NCBI RefSeq assembly: GCF_009730915.1
Contig: NC_052489.1
Coordinates: 26,405,916-26,469,915 of the forward strand
Source of the DNA: Dioscorea cayenensis subsp. rotundata
Lineage: Eukaryota; Streptophyta; Magnoliopsida; Dioscoreales; Dioscoreaceae
Length of the DNA stretch: 64,000 nucleotides
Direction of reading: 5' to 3'
Shown here: one piece after another, positions 1 through 12,115 of the stretch
Layout of the letters: each line of letters begins with the position of its first letter
Numbering within the stretch: position 1 is the stretch's first letter
Position numbers and translations under genes: made by a program
Notes under the pieces: generated by a model
The model's database searches: none
The model's input: the letters and a program-made list of their open reading frames with translations, nothing else
Told to the model about the DNA's origin: nothing

Positions 1-384
1 CTCCATGGACGATTCTTCCCATAGGATAATATGATAATATTTAAACTTTTTAAACATAAATATATTTATAATATTTTTAAAAATTATTAGATTGGTTCTT
101 ACAAATATATTTTTCAATAGATATTATAAAATTAGGTTGTGAATTTTTATTTATTACTGTTCAAAATATTCAAAATACAGTAGTACCAAAAATCATAGCC
201 AGATATGAGAAAGAGTTTGCACTCAATCTCCATATTCGCGATCGAAAGCATATACGAATCTGATCAATCAATTCGAACGTCTGATACTGGGCTCTATTTT
301 ATAAAAAAAATATTAAAAAAATTAAAAAAAAAAAAACCATTAAGGGGCAACATGGTCATTTTAGAGTGTCATCTTTCAAACCAT
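1..384. other. AT-rich stretch, no gene seen
   Basis: AT-rich sequence with A-runs near 300-340. I see no gene, splice-bordered open frame or recognisable repeat here. Confidence 0.6.
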
Positions 385-712
385 CTTATCCTTTCCATGC
401 TGGCCCGCTGACGGTGGGCATGAACCGCCAGTTGCCGGTGACAGACATGGAAGGATGGTCCGAGGGACCCACAAAGAAAAGGTAAAGCGAAAAGCAACAG
501 CCGGAACGAGCTCAGCCGTCAGCTTTCTCAACCGGAAGATCGGGGCCGTACTTTTCATCCAAATCGGATGATCACGTGATTCCAGCCAATGAGATCGGCC
601 GGTCAGACGCCTCGACGTCCTGTGTCCGTCCACGTGGTGGATGATTCACTGTGGGGCCCTCTTCCCACCGGCAACAGCCGGTCGAAAAAGCGACGTTCGT
701 GGATATGGAAGC
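385..712. promoter_or_regulatory. GC-richer island with clustered G-box/ACGT motifs
   Basis: This block is much richer in G and C than its surroundings. It carries CACGTG at 573-578, a GACGTC core at 614-619 and CCACGTGG at 630-637, so three ACGT cores fall within about 65 bases. Such palindromes are known binding sites for plant bZIP and bHLH factors. No coding frame with gene-like features is visible. It may be a promoter for a gene lying left of the window. That is inference, since no transcription start or gene is seen. Confidence 0.35.
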
Positions 713-2649
713 AGGCCAAAAAGTGTGTGGCTTTTTTCTAATAAAAAGGTCGGCATATCATTTGTTTCGTTTACTTTTCTGTGGTTGTTTGTGGACCTGA
801 ATTTTGTGATTTTTTTAATTTATTTTTTGCTTTTTTATCTTTCATCTTTTGGTGATTTTTGTTAATATATAATATATTAGACTCTTTTATTATTTTTTTC
901 TTTTTGACAGTAGATGATAAACATTCCATTTAAAACTAATAATATTGTACCATCACTTTGTGTAGATTTTGATCCCGAATGTTTAACGAAACGAGAATTT
1001 TACGCAACAAAACCGGTACCAATATACTCCACTAACACTTAACTCATATACTTTTTTATGTGACATTTAATTATGACATAAATATATTTAATAACTAATG
1101 TTATAACTAAATACACTTTTTATGTTTTGAAAAAAAAAAATGGATTCGTAGTATAGAAATACTTGTAAAATTAAAAATATATAATTGAGAGGAATTTGAT
1201 ATTTCATGATAAATTGAGTTTTCATTAATTTGATAAATAGGAATTGAATGAGAGATAAGAAAAAGAAGGAAAAGATAGAGATATGTTGGAAAACATAATA
1301 AGCTTATATTTCATTGAATATATTTTGTGTTTTGTTTTGATAAAATATATTTTATAAGTCTAATATTAATAAAAGATGCATCTCTCATCAATTTTTTTCA
1401 TACACAATAATTTAAACTTTAAACCATTTGTTTAAATGATTTAAATCTATGTCAATTAGATTGACATTGATTTTTTAAATTTTTTTATTATTATTATTAT
1501 ATAATTTAATTTAAAAAAATAATTAAGTAAAAATAAAGTTAATGTTGAAAATATCTAAAACCAATTAACTAGTCCCTTTACTCATAAAACCTTCAAATCA
1601 TCTATTGAAAATTAACATGGTGAATTAAATCTTGAATGAGAGAGATAGAGAAGATTGGGCTCTTTCTCAACCAAGACATGAAGATCTTGTTAGGACATGG
1701 AGGCATGGCCACAAGAATAAGATTTGATTGGGACCCAATATGTGTATAAAGTTCCCCATGAACATTTCAAGCCACACAAGAGTACTGATTTAATTGACAA
1801 AGTATACATGCATATCATGCATTCTTGTCCTTAATGAGTCAATATCACACAATGTGGAATCTATATTGGGTTCATGAATGGATTGTAGCCAAGTATTTGA
1901 TGGATGGGTGAGAAATATCATTCCTCATCCATGAGAGCAAAATGTACTCAACTGAGTGTCAGATGTTTTGTTTTAGTTGTGCATAAAGTTTTATGCCCAT
2001 TCTCATCAACACTAGCCTTTTGTGGGAGCCACATGTTTGCTATTTCATTCACCTTTTAAGTCTAATGGAGTTGTTGCCTTTTCATTGGATGTCTAAAAAA
2101 ATTTTTAAAAAAGCCTTTTTTTTAATATATATATATATATTATTTGCTTTCTTAAACTTACTTGCAATTGACAATAAACTTGGGTTTGTTTGGCACAAAA
2201 ATTAATCTTTGACTTTGTTTCTATAGACGAATTAATTAAACTAAAGTTCCTTTTGGTGAAAAACAAGCTGTGGTGGTGAACAGTAGCAAAACCAAAACTC
2301 ATAGGTGGGTGGAGTTGAAAGCAAAACTTAAAAACAAAATTATTTAATAAAGTAATCATTTTTTTAAAATTGTGTAATAATATAACAGTAATTTTAATAC
2401 GCATTAATAAAAAAACTATTATCAATCATCGATGTGTCAAATATGTGATTAAGACGAGGTACCTATATTTAAAGAGTTTATATTTTTTAAAAACATACTT
2501 TAATATTTTATTATTAATAATTACAAAAACCTCATTTTTAAAAACTGAAATATTCTTCATCCACTTTAACATGCATATTATAATAATATTATAATAATTG
2601 ATGTATAATTACAGTACTACATCATTGAGTTATATATTTATATATATTT
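713..2649. other. AT-rich intergenic DNA, no gene seen
   Basis: Long A/T runs and short low-complexity stretches. Around 1640-1990 the base composition is more even, but no open frame or RNA gene could be supported on either strand. Confidence 0.55.
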
Positions 2650-2654
2650 ATTTT

Positions 2655-2765
2655 ACTAACTTTATGATCTACTGGTATAAGATCTTTTGCACTATTATTA
2701 GCAAACAGTAGGGGTCAAATCCCCTGCACAGAATAAAGATGTGTAGTATATTTATAACACCGACA
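2655..2765 (+). mobile_element. tRNA-derived SINE head
   Basis: An A-box-like word (TGATCTACTGG, 2665-2675) is followed about 46 bases later by a B-box-like word (GGGGTCAAATCCCC, 2711-2724). This is the internal RNA polymerase III promoter layout of tRNA-derived SINEs. The cloverleaf is not complete, so it is not a tRNA gene. The tail, with gtgtagtatatttataac-type sequence, resembles that of the SINE at 15585. Confidence 0.5.
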
Positions 2766-3904
2766 CACGCCATCATGGCTTATTCATTTTGTAAAAAAAT
2801 AAATAAATTTCAAATTACTAATATCTTTTATAAATTTTATTAAAAATTTTAAAAATCAGTAAATTTTTTAAAACAAATGAACTTTTCAAAACTACGAGAA
2901 TTAAATCTATATGAACAAAGATTTTAAAACTTCCCATACCACTCTCTCTTTCCCGTTTTTTAGTTTTGGTGAAAGATATCTATTATTTGAAAATTAAACC
3001 CCTAATGGAGTAGTTAGTATTTTTAGGAGCGTAATTAATCTGAGATTTGGTATATTCAAATTCAGTTAGACACTATTTATAACCAAGCCTAAATTTGAGT
3101 CAAGCCTGCTTGAAGCTTTAAATGTCAAACTTAAGCTTGTCTCGTTTAGAAAATATAATGATTGGGCTTGGCTCTTACAGTAAATTTAACTATGTAATAC
3201 ATCTAATGATGAGATGTTTAAACTGTTGTAATTACTAACATGCTACAAAATCAAGCTTTTTCATGAGTCTTAATGAGTTAAGCTTGTGGATGTTTAGGCT
3301 CAACTCACTTATTTTATAAGTTTAGAAGATAGGTTTGGAAATTACTCGTTTAGTTTAATAAACAAATTAAAATGGGTCCTTGATGAGCCCAACCTTCAAG
3401 TATTTTATTCCTCATAAAACTCAAAAGATCAAGGATTCTAATTTTACCTATCCACATTTTTTAATGAAAAAAATAATATGCAAAATTTAAAGAGGATGCA
3501 AAAAAAATATTAGTATTATTGTATTTTGTTTTGTCTCTTTAGAGTTTTTATTTATCTGTTTAATATGTTTGATTTTCGTATAAATTTGTTAATAAAATTT
3601 AAGTGAATTGATGTGATAAAATTATTATGGGAAAAAATACTTTTTCTTTATGAACTTACAAGTTAGAAATATAAAAAATAATAATCTAATATTATGAGCT
3701 ATTTTTAATGATTATTATAATTGTTATTATTATTAATTTATATTATAAACAAATTTAAGTTATATTTAATTACATCTCGATGATATTGAGTTAATGGAAG
3801 CGAAAAGATATGTGATGGGCCAAAAGCTAGTATACGCTGGTGTGGACGCAAAGCCTTCTTCACCCACAAAGCTTGGATCCTGCATGGGCTCCATGGGCTT
3901 TGAG

Positions 3905-3936
<32 letters not shown>

Positions 3937-6000
3937 AGTGAATAAATCATAATTAATAAAATACAAAAAAAAAACTTTAAAATTTATGTTCAGTTCAACT
4001 TGTAACGGTTCCGATTTGGTATGTAGTGAGTAGGTGGAGTCTAAAAAGAACTCATTGAAAACATTATAAGTTTTATATAAATAATTTTTCTTAAAATAAA
4101 AGGAAAATAAATAATGAAAACAGGATGACAATACAAAAGAAAAATAAACAAAACATGATTATTATAAAACATGATTATTATAACACAAAACAAAAGGACG
4201 AAATAAAACATTAAAAAAAAAAACATAATTTAGGCTGTGATTTTAGACTTTATTTCAAATACAAGCAAAGACAATAACCAAGGATTTGCATTTTGAAAGA
4301 TATATCACCTTAAATTTATTATGTACTCTCTCCTCCGTATAAACATATCATATTCCCACCAAACAATTCTTTTAAATTTTTTAAAAATATAAAAAATGTT
4401 ATAGCTTTCAGGAGGAAGTAAAAAATAAAAAATAAATAAGAATTATTCATCAAATTAATTTTTTTAAATATAGGGAAATTATAGAAAAATTGTAAATCCT
4501 CAATTTTTAGTTCGGAGATAAATGAAATATCAAGTAATATTCGTAATATTTTTTGTTATTCTTATAAATCATTAAAGGGTATTTGGCACAAAATTTAAAA
4601 TATTATGATGGAAATATGAATTCTTGAGAATAGTAAACCCATAAATATTGTTTTGAGAATAATAAACCCAAAATTACTTCATGAGAATATATTACTAATA
4701 CTAACTATGGGAATAATGCAAGAGAATAGTGTATACCTAATATCCCATAAAAATGTAAAAAAAAATAATTGGGAATAAATGGTTATTGAGAATAATTTTA
4801 TAAATTTTATATAAAATATAAAAATTTCACATTTTATATTTACAAAAAAATTTAAATTAATCTCATACCAAACAAATCTTATAAGAAAAGATAAAATCAT
4901 GCCGACAGACGACCATCAAAAGGCATCAAAAAGCCAAATTATTGGCATTGCCACAAAGTTTTGCACGGCTTGTTTTTTTTGCTTTGTCAAGTGGATGGTG
5001 TTTTCATCAATGTCCTACACTCTCATTTGGATTTGTTCCCACAATTTTATGTAAGCTACTTCTTGTAATATTACTAATATTTAACATGTTCCTTTATTCT
5101 TTTTATTAAATTATGCACATAGATAGCCATGTGTCTATTAAAAAAAAAAAATTCAAGATCTCTACTTTGTCTAGCTTTTAATTTTTCAAATAGTTAAATT
5201 GTTTTAAAAAAAATATTAGGGACTTGCTGTTAAGATTTATTTTTAAAAAAAATTGGTTGAGATATAAATTTATAAATTAAGCAATAGTTTAATAATTAAA
5301 AAATTTGACTCGCATATAGAAGATTGAGAATTTAATTTGTTTTTAATATAGGATTGAAGTATAATAATAAAAAATATAGGTGTTCAAGATAATTTGTCTA
5401 TATTATTAAAATAATAATAAATAAATAATAAAAATACAATGAGTTGACAAAGTTGGTGTTTAGTAATTGATTGAGTTTGACTTGCATATATTGAAATTTA
5501 ATGTGTAGGTCATTAACAAATCATAGCAACATGAATCACGGGCTCACAGTTGATAAGGTTGCCATTTATTTATTCCAATTAATATTGATCGTTGTGACCG
5601 TCAATTAAAAAAAATATATCGATGAATAAACATTGTACTTCATAAAAATATGATTAAATAAATTAATTTTTTAATTTGGCTATGTGCTTTTTTAAAAATG
5701 TGAACAGAAACCCAAAAAAACATACACATTTTATTATTATTATATCTTGATTATATATTATGACCGAGTCGAACTTTTAACATTTTACATGAGAATTTTG
5801 TATTTTAATCATTAGTTTATTATCATGGTAGTGTTTGTCTATTTTAATTAATAAGAGACTGAAAAAATAATTATTTAATAAAATATTCAAAACATTTATT
5901 TTTCTGGAAAAATAAATAATATTGAGTTTTATTTGGTTTTGCATTTATCTCTTTTAATGTGTGATAAGTAAGTTATTACAAATTGGAATAATAGTAACCT
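2766..6000. other. AT-rich intergenic DNA, no gene seen
   Basis: AT-rich sequence with a short ATT microsatellite at 3905-3937. The segment from about 3060 to 3420 has repeated AAGCTT/AAGCCT words on both strands and could be a decayed MITE, but I could not fix its ends. No coding frame with splice or family support. Confidence 0.5.
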
Positions 6001-6060
6001 TTTTTTTTTTAAATAAAGGTCGATAAACTACAGATTTATTGAAAAAAAAACGATAGTACA
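6001..6060 (-). mobile_element. LINE 3' end fragment (antisense)
   Basis: Read on the minus strand, this gives a poly-T/poly-A bordered stretch with TTCAATAAATCTGTAGTTTA-type sequence. It matches the 3' terminal signature of the better preserved LINE ends at 9118-9150 and 19720-19750. Only the last few dozen bases are recognisable. Confidence 0.4.
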
Positions 6061-7115
6061 AAATAGAAAACTTCTCACACTAGAGATGGCAACCTTAATT
6101 GAAAATTATCAATACATTAAATTCCTTATTAATATAATTTATTAGTAACAAGGTAACGTTTTTAGGTGCTTTGTACATAATTATGCAATGCTAAATTGAG
6201 AGCAATAAATGCGACTTTCTATTCTGGTCCATGCAATGAATTGTTTAATTTTATTCATTTTAATATCACAAAGTATATTTATCTATTGAAATTTAAATCA
6301 AATAATCAAACCTATCCACTTATAGTTTATTTAAAAATACATGTGGTTTTTATTTGATTAATAATTAAAACTTTTTATGTTGGATATATATATATATATA
6401 TTTTTATTTATATTATTAATGTTATTTTAATGAACGTGATTAAAGAAATCACCATGGATGGATTTGGATTAATGTAAAGAAGCAATGACAAATACTTTTC
6501 TTTGTGCAGTGACTTGTTACTCTCAAGTCGTGCATCCATATCTTCTTTTGTCTATTTTTTACTTTGAAGACTTTGAAAAAATTCATTCTGCTTTTTCTTT
6601 AAAAGCAATGGGTTCAAACTCTTACGGAATGTTATCATTCTCAACACAAACTACTTTTTTTTTTTCTTTCTTTTTTTTTAACACAATTGCATAGATATAT
6701 ATTGTGAAAACAAATTAAATTTAACAAAAATATAATCAAAGAATAAAACAATGTTTTTTTTATTTATTGATATTTTTTCAAGAATCTCTGTATTCTTATT
6801 ACAAGGGTGTATTAAAAATTTAAATATTAATTAATTATTTTTGCACATTTTCAGTGTGACTGTGATTTTCCTGAAAATATAATTGTAAATAAAATAAAAT
6901 AAAAAATCTACTCGGAGTCATCCACAGAATTCAAGAAAACAACAAAAGTTCATTGTGATGCGTGAGAACATGAAATAGTGTGCCACTGACTTAGCATCAT
7001 TGGCACACAAGTTCCCATATTCCGTTCATAAACTTATCTTTCTTTAGTTACCTTCTTTCAACGCTGCTTTTATGAAGTCAAACGTCATAACCCTCCTCAA
7101 TAACCTACAAGTGTC
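6061..7115. other. AT-rich region upstream of the peptide gene
   Basis: No gene seen. Contains a TA microsatellite at about 6386-6402. The last few hundred bases act presumably as promoter of the peptide gene that begins at 7271. Confidence 0.5.
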
Positions 7116-7132
7116 CTATATATATATATACA
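7116..7132 (+). promoter_or_regulatory. TATA-like promoter element of the peptide gene
   Basis: A TATATATATA stretch lies about 140-155 bases before the ATG at 7271, a reasonable distance for a plant TATA box plus a short leader. It is a simple repeat as well, so its role is inferred from position only. Confidence 0.35.
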
Positions 7133-7270
7133 TATATACACACATGTGTGTGTGCAAGTGTGCAGCCTGTTTTATCAACTTGAAAAGCTTTGCAGGTTTG
7201 TCTTCTTGTTTAGTATAAGCCCCACAACCACCGCCCATTCTTTTGCTACCTCCTTTCTCTTCATTCAATC

Positions 7271-7748
7271 ATGGCTTACAGAAACAACTTCATTCATCTC
7301 TTGCTCTTCTTTCTCTTATTCTCTTTCATAATCTCTCTTCCTCTCTCTGGTAAGCAATCTTTTTTTCTGCTCTATTTTCCTTCTTCTTCTACTTCTTCTT
7401 CATCTTTTCTTTTTTTTTTATTATTATTTTTTTGATGTTTTTGTGTTTTAATGTTAATAGAGAGCTTGGGAATAAGGAAGCATGGGTTTAGAGACTCAAA
7501 ACATAAGGTTTGCTTTCCCTTTTTATTAGTTAATTTTAAGTTTCTCTATTAATTTTATGTTGAATGATGAGTTCATATATATTTGAGTGTTGTTGTTGTT
7601 GTTGAAGGTTATTGGTAGACAGGTTATGGATGTAGAAAAAGAAGAAGAAGAAATGATGATGATGAAGAGGATGGACTTTGAAATTAATGACTACCCTGGT
7701 TCTGGTGCTAACAACCGCCATGATCCTAAGACTCCTGCAGCACCATGA
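7271..7748 (+). CDS. PSY-like tyrosine-sulfated peptide hormone precursor (88 aa, 3 exons)
   Basis: Coding exons are 7271-7349, 7461-7507 and 7608-7748, all with GT-AG borders and matching phases, giving 88 residues. Residues 1-26 form a hydrophobic signal peptide (MAYRNNFIHLLLFFLLF...). A short basic stretch and an acidic/Met-rich linker follow (EEEEMMMM). The C-terminus reads DYPGSGANNRHDPKTPAAP. This matches the layout of plant PSY peptides: an Asp-Tyr that tyrosylprotein sulfotransferase modifies, then an N-x-RHDP-type motif, in a precursor of under 100 residues. Known PSY peptides are secreted and act on LRR receptor kinases in growth and stress trade-offs. RGF/CLEL peptides also start with DY but end in a different His-Asn motif, so PSY fits better. 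Expression and processing are inferred. Confidence 0.8.
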
Positions 7749-8506
7749 ATTAGCTCACTCAATCCTCTCCCTAATTATGAGCTTATCTCTCTTTCTAGCT
7801 ATTTACCATAACCTTCTTCTTTGATATGTGAATATATATGTGTGTGTGTGTGTGTGACTTTGTGACCTTAGTTTTAACTTTCATGTGTTTGTGTTAATAA
7901 ATGATCATTTTGCCTAATTGCCAGAGTCTGATATTATGTATATTTTGAGCTAGAATATGAAATTTCTTTTGTTAACATGTCTTGGCGTGTCTTTGGTATT
8001 AATATGTGGTTTGAATTTAATGAACAAAATAAAAGAATATGTGTTTTCACTTTTTATATATGAAAAGAATATTGTGGTAAATAGATGAAAATATAATTAA
8101 TATTTTATTATATTGTAATTAAATCACAAAAAAATTACAATTGATCTTTAGTCAACCTTCAGTTCTTATTAATGTCAATTAGTGATATTTTGACTAATGA
8201 ATAATTAATTTTAATCATAAATTTACCTGTTTTTTGTAAGTATTGTATTCACTGGGGGAGGTCATATGATATTTCACTATCAAAAGGTGAAGATTTAAGT
8301 CATGAATTTGGTAATTAATTATTAAAAAAAATAATTGATTAAAATGGCAAGCAACATCAATTTCTTTAGTAAATTATTATTTTTAAATCAATCAATTTAT
8401 TTGTGATTTTATAAAATTTGGACTATTTAGCAAGGGTATGATTATAACAAATGTAAGCCATTGAATTAATCAATTTAATTGCATCCTTTATATAAGTTAA
8501 AACACT

Positions 8507-8581
<75 letters not shown>

Positions 8582-8855
8582 ATTATTTGCCTAAGTGTGA
8601 AGAAATTAATAATATCATTAAAAGAATTTTATCTCACGACCTTTATATTCTGCTTGAGCTCTATATAATTGAAATTTTAGTTAAATCTGTTAAAATGAAT
8701 AAATGAATGAATAAATAAATAAATAAAACCAATTGCCTTGCACCAGCACAACATTCTTAATTCATTAATTTGTTTGATATTACCAAATTACTTTTTTGGG
8801 TTTTGAAAAATATATCCAAAAAAGATTAGTTCATATATATCCAAAAAATCAGTTC
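7749..8855. other. 3' flank and AT-rich DNA with long TA microsatellite
   Basis: Holds the 3' untranslated region of the peptide gene (TG microsatellite at 7838-7856) and then AT-rich DNA. A near-perfect TA dinucleotide run spans about 8511-8578. No further gene is seen. Confidence 0.6.
8511..8578. repeat. (TA)n microsatellite
   Basis: About 34 uninterrupted TA units. Open frames across it are artefacts of the repeat. Confidence 0.95.
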
Positions 8856-9157
8856 ATGAGCGCAAGAGGAGTAGAAATTACCGGCAATCCAGAGAACATC
8901 ACTTGGAGTAGTCTTCTATTTCTTTTGGCTTGGGAAGGCCTTTGTTACTAGAGGGTAGTCTTCGCCGATCCTGCCTCTACCTTTCTCGGCTCCCGTTGTT
9001 TTTCTCTAGCATGTTATTTTCTTATCTTTCTTTTTTTTCTATTCATTTCTGAATGCGGTGTGTTTTTTCTATTTTGTTTTTTTATCCAGTATGTTCTGTA
9101 TGTTTTTTCTCTTCTTTTAATAAAACAGTAGTTTATCCATTTTTATGAAAAAAAAAT
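8856..9157 (+). mobile_element. L1-type LINE 3' end
   Basis: Begins with a segment (ATGAGCGCAAGAGGAGTAG...) that is clearly related to 22293-22400, with the shared phrases GGAGTAGTCTTCT and TAGTCTTCGCCG / TAGTCTTCATCGG. It continues into a T-rich 3' untranslated region with TGTTCTGTATG and ends in AATAAAACAGTAGTTTATCC followed by an A-run at about 9149-9157. The more complete copy at 21640-22575 retains reverse-transcriptase C-terminal sequence, which identifies the family as L1-like. This copy is a 5'-truncated insertion. Confidence 0.65.
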
Positions 9158-9539
9158 TACACATAAATACTTACAAGTTTTTTTATTATAATTTAAGAAT
9201 GTGTGTTTGAAAACTCCTTTTCCATCTCACCTATAAATCAGAATAAATAAATAAATACCTTGCGTTTGTAATCCCTTTGTTTTTTTAATTAACAAATTCA
9301 TCGATGCATTAGGTATTATTTAGTTGGCATTTATTTATTTAAATAAATTATGTCCACAGCACAAAAATTCAAAACTACTCAATATTGTCTTTTTTTTTTA
9401 TTGAAAAAAACTATAAACGATATATATTAAAACAAACAATTATAGATTCAATATTGTTTTAATGTTTTCATCTAGCACAACCTTTTTCCTTAACTCAAAA
9501 TTAAAAAAGCTAAATGAAAACACTTCCTAAACTCTCTAG
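9158..9539. other. AT-rich DNA, no gene seen
   Basis: Includes a possible antisense LINE tail around 9390-9445 (TTTTTTTATTGAAAAAAACTATAAACGA). Nothing else is supported. Confidence 0.45.
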
Positions 9540-9870
9540 ACTTTCGGAGCACACGGCCGATCGAGAACAATATCACCATGAAACCATTAACTTGGGAGTG
9601 ATCCATTCCGGGCCCCTCCACCTTTTTTCTTGAATGTTGAATAAGACCATTGACACCTTCTGACCGTCTTCGTCTTCTCAGTTGTGGCTTCTTCTCTGTT
9701 GTTTATATCTAGTTCTTTTGCTTTTGGTGGCGCATCACCCCTGGTGATGATGGCCTCCTAGCTTGGTTGGATGTGTTTTCTTTCTTTTCTTATCTTTTGT
9801 TCATGTTCTTTAGTCTTTAACTTGTTTTTTTTAAATAAATTTATAATTTATTCAATTTTTATTAAAAAAA
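9540..9870 (+). mobile_element. L1-type LINE 3' end, second copy
   Basis: GC-richer segment whose phrase CATCACCCCTGGTGATGATGG matches CATCACCCTGGTGAGGATTT in the LINE at 22465-22485. It passes into a T-rich untranslated region (TTTCTTTTCTTATCTTTTG) and ends in TAATTTATTCAATTTTTATT plus an A-run at about 9863-9870. It is truncated at its 5' end. Confidence 0.55.
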
Positions 9871-10189
9871 ACATTTCATAAAATTAAATTATTATTATTT
9901 TTTTAACTTAATTCATTTTAATTAACAATAATGTTTTAAGATTTAGATGCAGTTTCAACTGCGAATGGCATTTTCTTTTAAAAATGTTTTGGTTTTTCCC
10001 GTCATTCACGAGATGTAAGAGCAAAACCATTGTAAGTATATATATTTATCAACAGGTATACGAAGTGTATTTAGTAAAAGCCCTACATAAAAGTTAGGAA
10101 TTAATTATCCAATTTGTGTGCTTTCATTTAGCAATGTCAAATTTTAGGCTTTAAGCTAATATCCACACATAAAACTTGTTACTGTCATG
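9871..10189. other. AT-rich DNA, no gene seen
   Basis: No supported feature. Confidence 0.5.
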
Positions 10190-10290
10190 TGTCATGTGTG
10201 TTCGACAGGATTTAAACTCGGAATATTTGAAAGTCTTATACCATATTTTTTGCAATGGGACATTATTGTTGAGCTAGAGACCCTTTAGTT
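10190..10290 (-). mobile_element. tRNA-derived SINE (minus strand)
   Basis: On the minus strand an A-box-like TAGCTCAAC (10268-10276) is followed by a B-box-like CCGAGTTTAAATCC (10208-10221). The spacing of about 50 bases is usual for a tRNA-type pol III promoter. The sequence between them does not fold into a tRNA as far as I can see, hence SINE rather than tRNA gene. Confidence 0.4.
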
Positions 10291-11047
10291 ATATATACAT
10301 ACATAAAAGAGTACATCATGGCGGGCCTAGGCTTGATGAACATGTTAAATAAAAAGATATTAAATTCCTTATCATGACATGCAATCTCATGCAAAATAGG
10401 CATGTTGCTATGATATAAAACAACATGCCTTTTTCATTAACATAATTAACGATAAAACAATCTTAAACAATGTTATGAAATCATTATCATTAATTTAGAT
10501 GTATTTGTGTATACCAGTTTGGACCATTTGGCCCAACGCATGTCATATGATGGAGACATATATCTAATTGAGTATTATCTCATTCTTGCATTTGGTTACT
10601 GGTTGAAAAAAATAGCATATGTCAAGAGGGTTGATTACATATATAATATATATTTATATAGAGGTTCAATTACGCACACTCGTTGCTAGATAATAAATTT
10701 ACAAACATGTGTATCAACCATTAAATTAAAATCCAATAATTAAATATTGATTAACAGTGTTTTTACATGGATTACTTAGTGTTACAGTGTCTTTCACACT
10801 AACTGAACTAAAACAGTTGGATTAAATATTTAAATAGTGGCATATCAATCCTCCCTGTCTAAGGTGATTTGGATCCCCCTCTCCCAAATAAACTGTAAAC
10901 AAATAAAGATTCACTAACCCTTCGAAATAAACATTCACTAACTCTACTCTACACTAACCCTTAGAAATAAGCACTCACTAACTCTACTCTAACCCTTCGT
11001 TTGGATAGATCAGGTGTGATCCCTAAGTAATGGGATCACTATTACTT
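10291..11047. other. Intergenic DNA with a short direct duplication
   Basis: No gene is seen. At 10910-10996 the unit CACTAACCCTT(C/A)GAAATAA(A/G)CA(T/C)TCACTAACTCTACTCTA occurs twice in tandem, with a few mismatches. Confidence 0.5.
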
Positions 11048-11050
11048 TTA

Positions 11051-11868
11051 GGTAGTGTTTGTTTGAAGGGATTTGGAGTTACATGTAACTCCAAATCCCT
11101 TACCTTTTTAAAATCCGGTGTTTGTTTTGATGTATTTCATTTTTCATGTGCTTTTGAAATCCCATCATTGAGGGATTTTGGTTTACGGTCAAAATGACCG
11201 TAAAACCAAATCCCGGGAGTTCAAAACCAGTATATATGCATATGTATATACATATATATATATATACAGAAATCTATACATATACATATACATATATACA
11301 CATATACATATACATACATATATATACATAAATCTATACATATACACATACACATATACTTATATACACATACACATATACACATATACAAATACACATA
11401 TACATATACACATACATATGCATACATATATATAAACATAAATCTATACATATACATATACACATACACATATACATATATACACATATATTTATGCACA
11501 TACATATACATACATATATTTATATATACATACATGTATGTATATACATTCCCTAGATATACCTATATATAGTATGTTTACATATATAAATACACATATA
11601 TATATGTATATATACACAAATATATACATATATGTATATGTATATATATATGCATATACGCAGACATATCCATACACTTATACACATGTTTTCCATCCAG
11701 ATTTACAAATCCTTCCAAACAAACATAAAATCTTATAATACAATAATTCCAGTTACATCCAACCAAACACAAGATTTGACTGCACTGTATTTTGAAAGCC
11801 AAGTATTTCCAGTTACATTGTAACTAGAAATCCACTGCATTTAGAATTACATCCAACCAAACGCTACC
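11051..11868. mobile_element. MITE, PIF/Harbinger (Tourist)-like, with internal microsatellite
   Basis: The left end reads GGTAGTGTTTGTTTGAAG and the right end, reverse-complemented, reads GGTAGCGTTTGGTTGGAT, giving terminal inverted repeats of at least 15 of 18 matches. The element is flanked by TTA on both sides (11048-11050 and 11869-11871), the 3-bp target duplication typical of PIF/Harbinger. No transposase frame is present. The middle (about 11228-11660) is a long TATACA/CATA microsatellite. Subterminal sequence also pairs (GTTACATGTAACTCC left; TTACATTGTAACTAG right). Confidence 0.65.
11228..11660. repeat. TA/CA compound microsatellite
   Basis: About 430 bases built from TATA, CATA and TACA units, lying inside the MITE at 11051-11868. 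Long frames of Tyr/Ile/His on both strands here are repeat artefacts. Confidence 0.9.
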
Positions 11869-11871
11869 TTA

Positions 11872-12110
11872 GTGCATACCCATATTTGGGTATGCACCAT
11901 AAATTGTGGGATTAGGTTAGGGAGGGCTTTCATCCCAGAACCAGAATGGCCCCCGGGGGATTGCTAATCCTGATAGATAAAAATACTAATTATTTGGCCT
12001 AGAAAAAAAAAAAAATCTAATGACACCTTTTCAACCCTAATCCCAATGTGTTTTCATTTTCACACCTTCATATTACCCTGTAGTCGCCTCCACACCTGTT
12101 ATCGCATTTG
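11872..12110. other. Intergenic DNA, no gene seen
   Basis: Contains a short palindrome GTGCATACCCATATTTGGGTATGCAC (11872-11897) and a GGCCCCCGGGGG patch near 11948. It may be part of an older MITE surrounding the 11051 element, but its ends could not be fixed. Confidence 0.4.
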
Positions 12111-12115
12111 CCACT

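Noticed and set aside
376-633. Minus-strand 85-codon frame in the GC-rich island
   Set aside because: No conserved features; likely an effect of base composition. The island is better read as regulatory.
2655-2765. tRNA gene
   Set aside because: A and B boxes are present but acceptor and anticodon stems do not pair; a SINE is the better reading.
3060-3420. Possible MITE with repeated AAGCTT-type words
   Set aside because: No terminal inverted repeats or target duplication could be fixed, so it is only mentioned.
8246-8295. Another SINE-like B box (GAAGATTTAAGTC)
   Set aside because: No convincing A box at the right distance.
11178-11823. Several long Tyr/Ile/His-rich open frames on both strands
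   Set aside because: They are translations of the TA/CA microsatellite inside the MITE; composition is purely repeat-driven.
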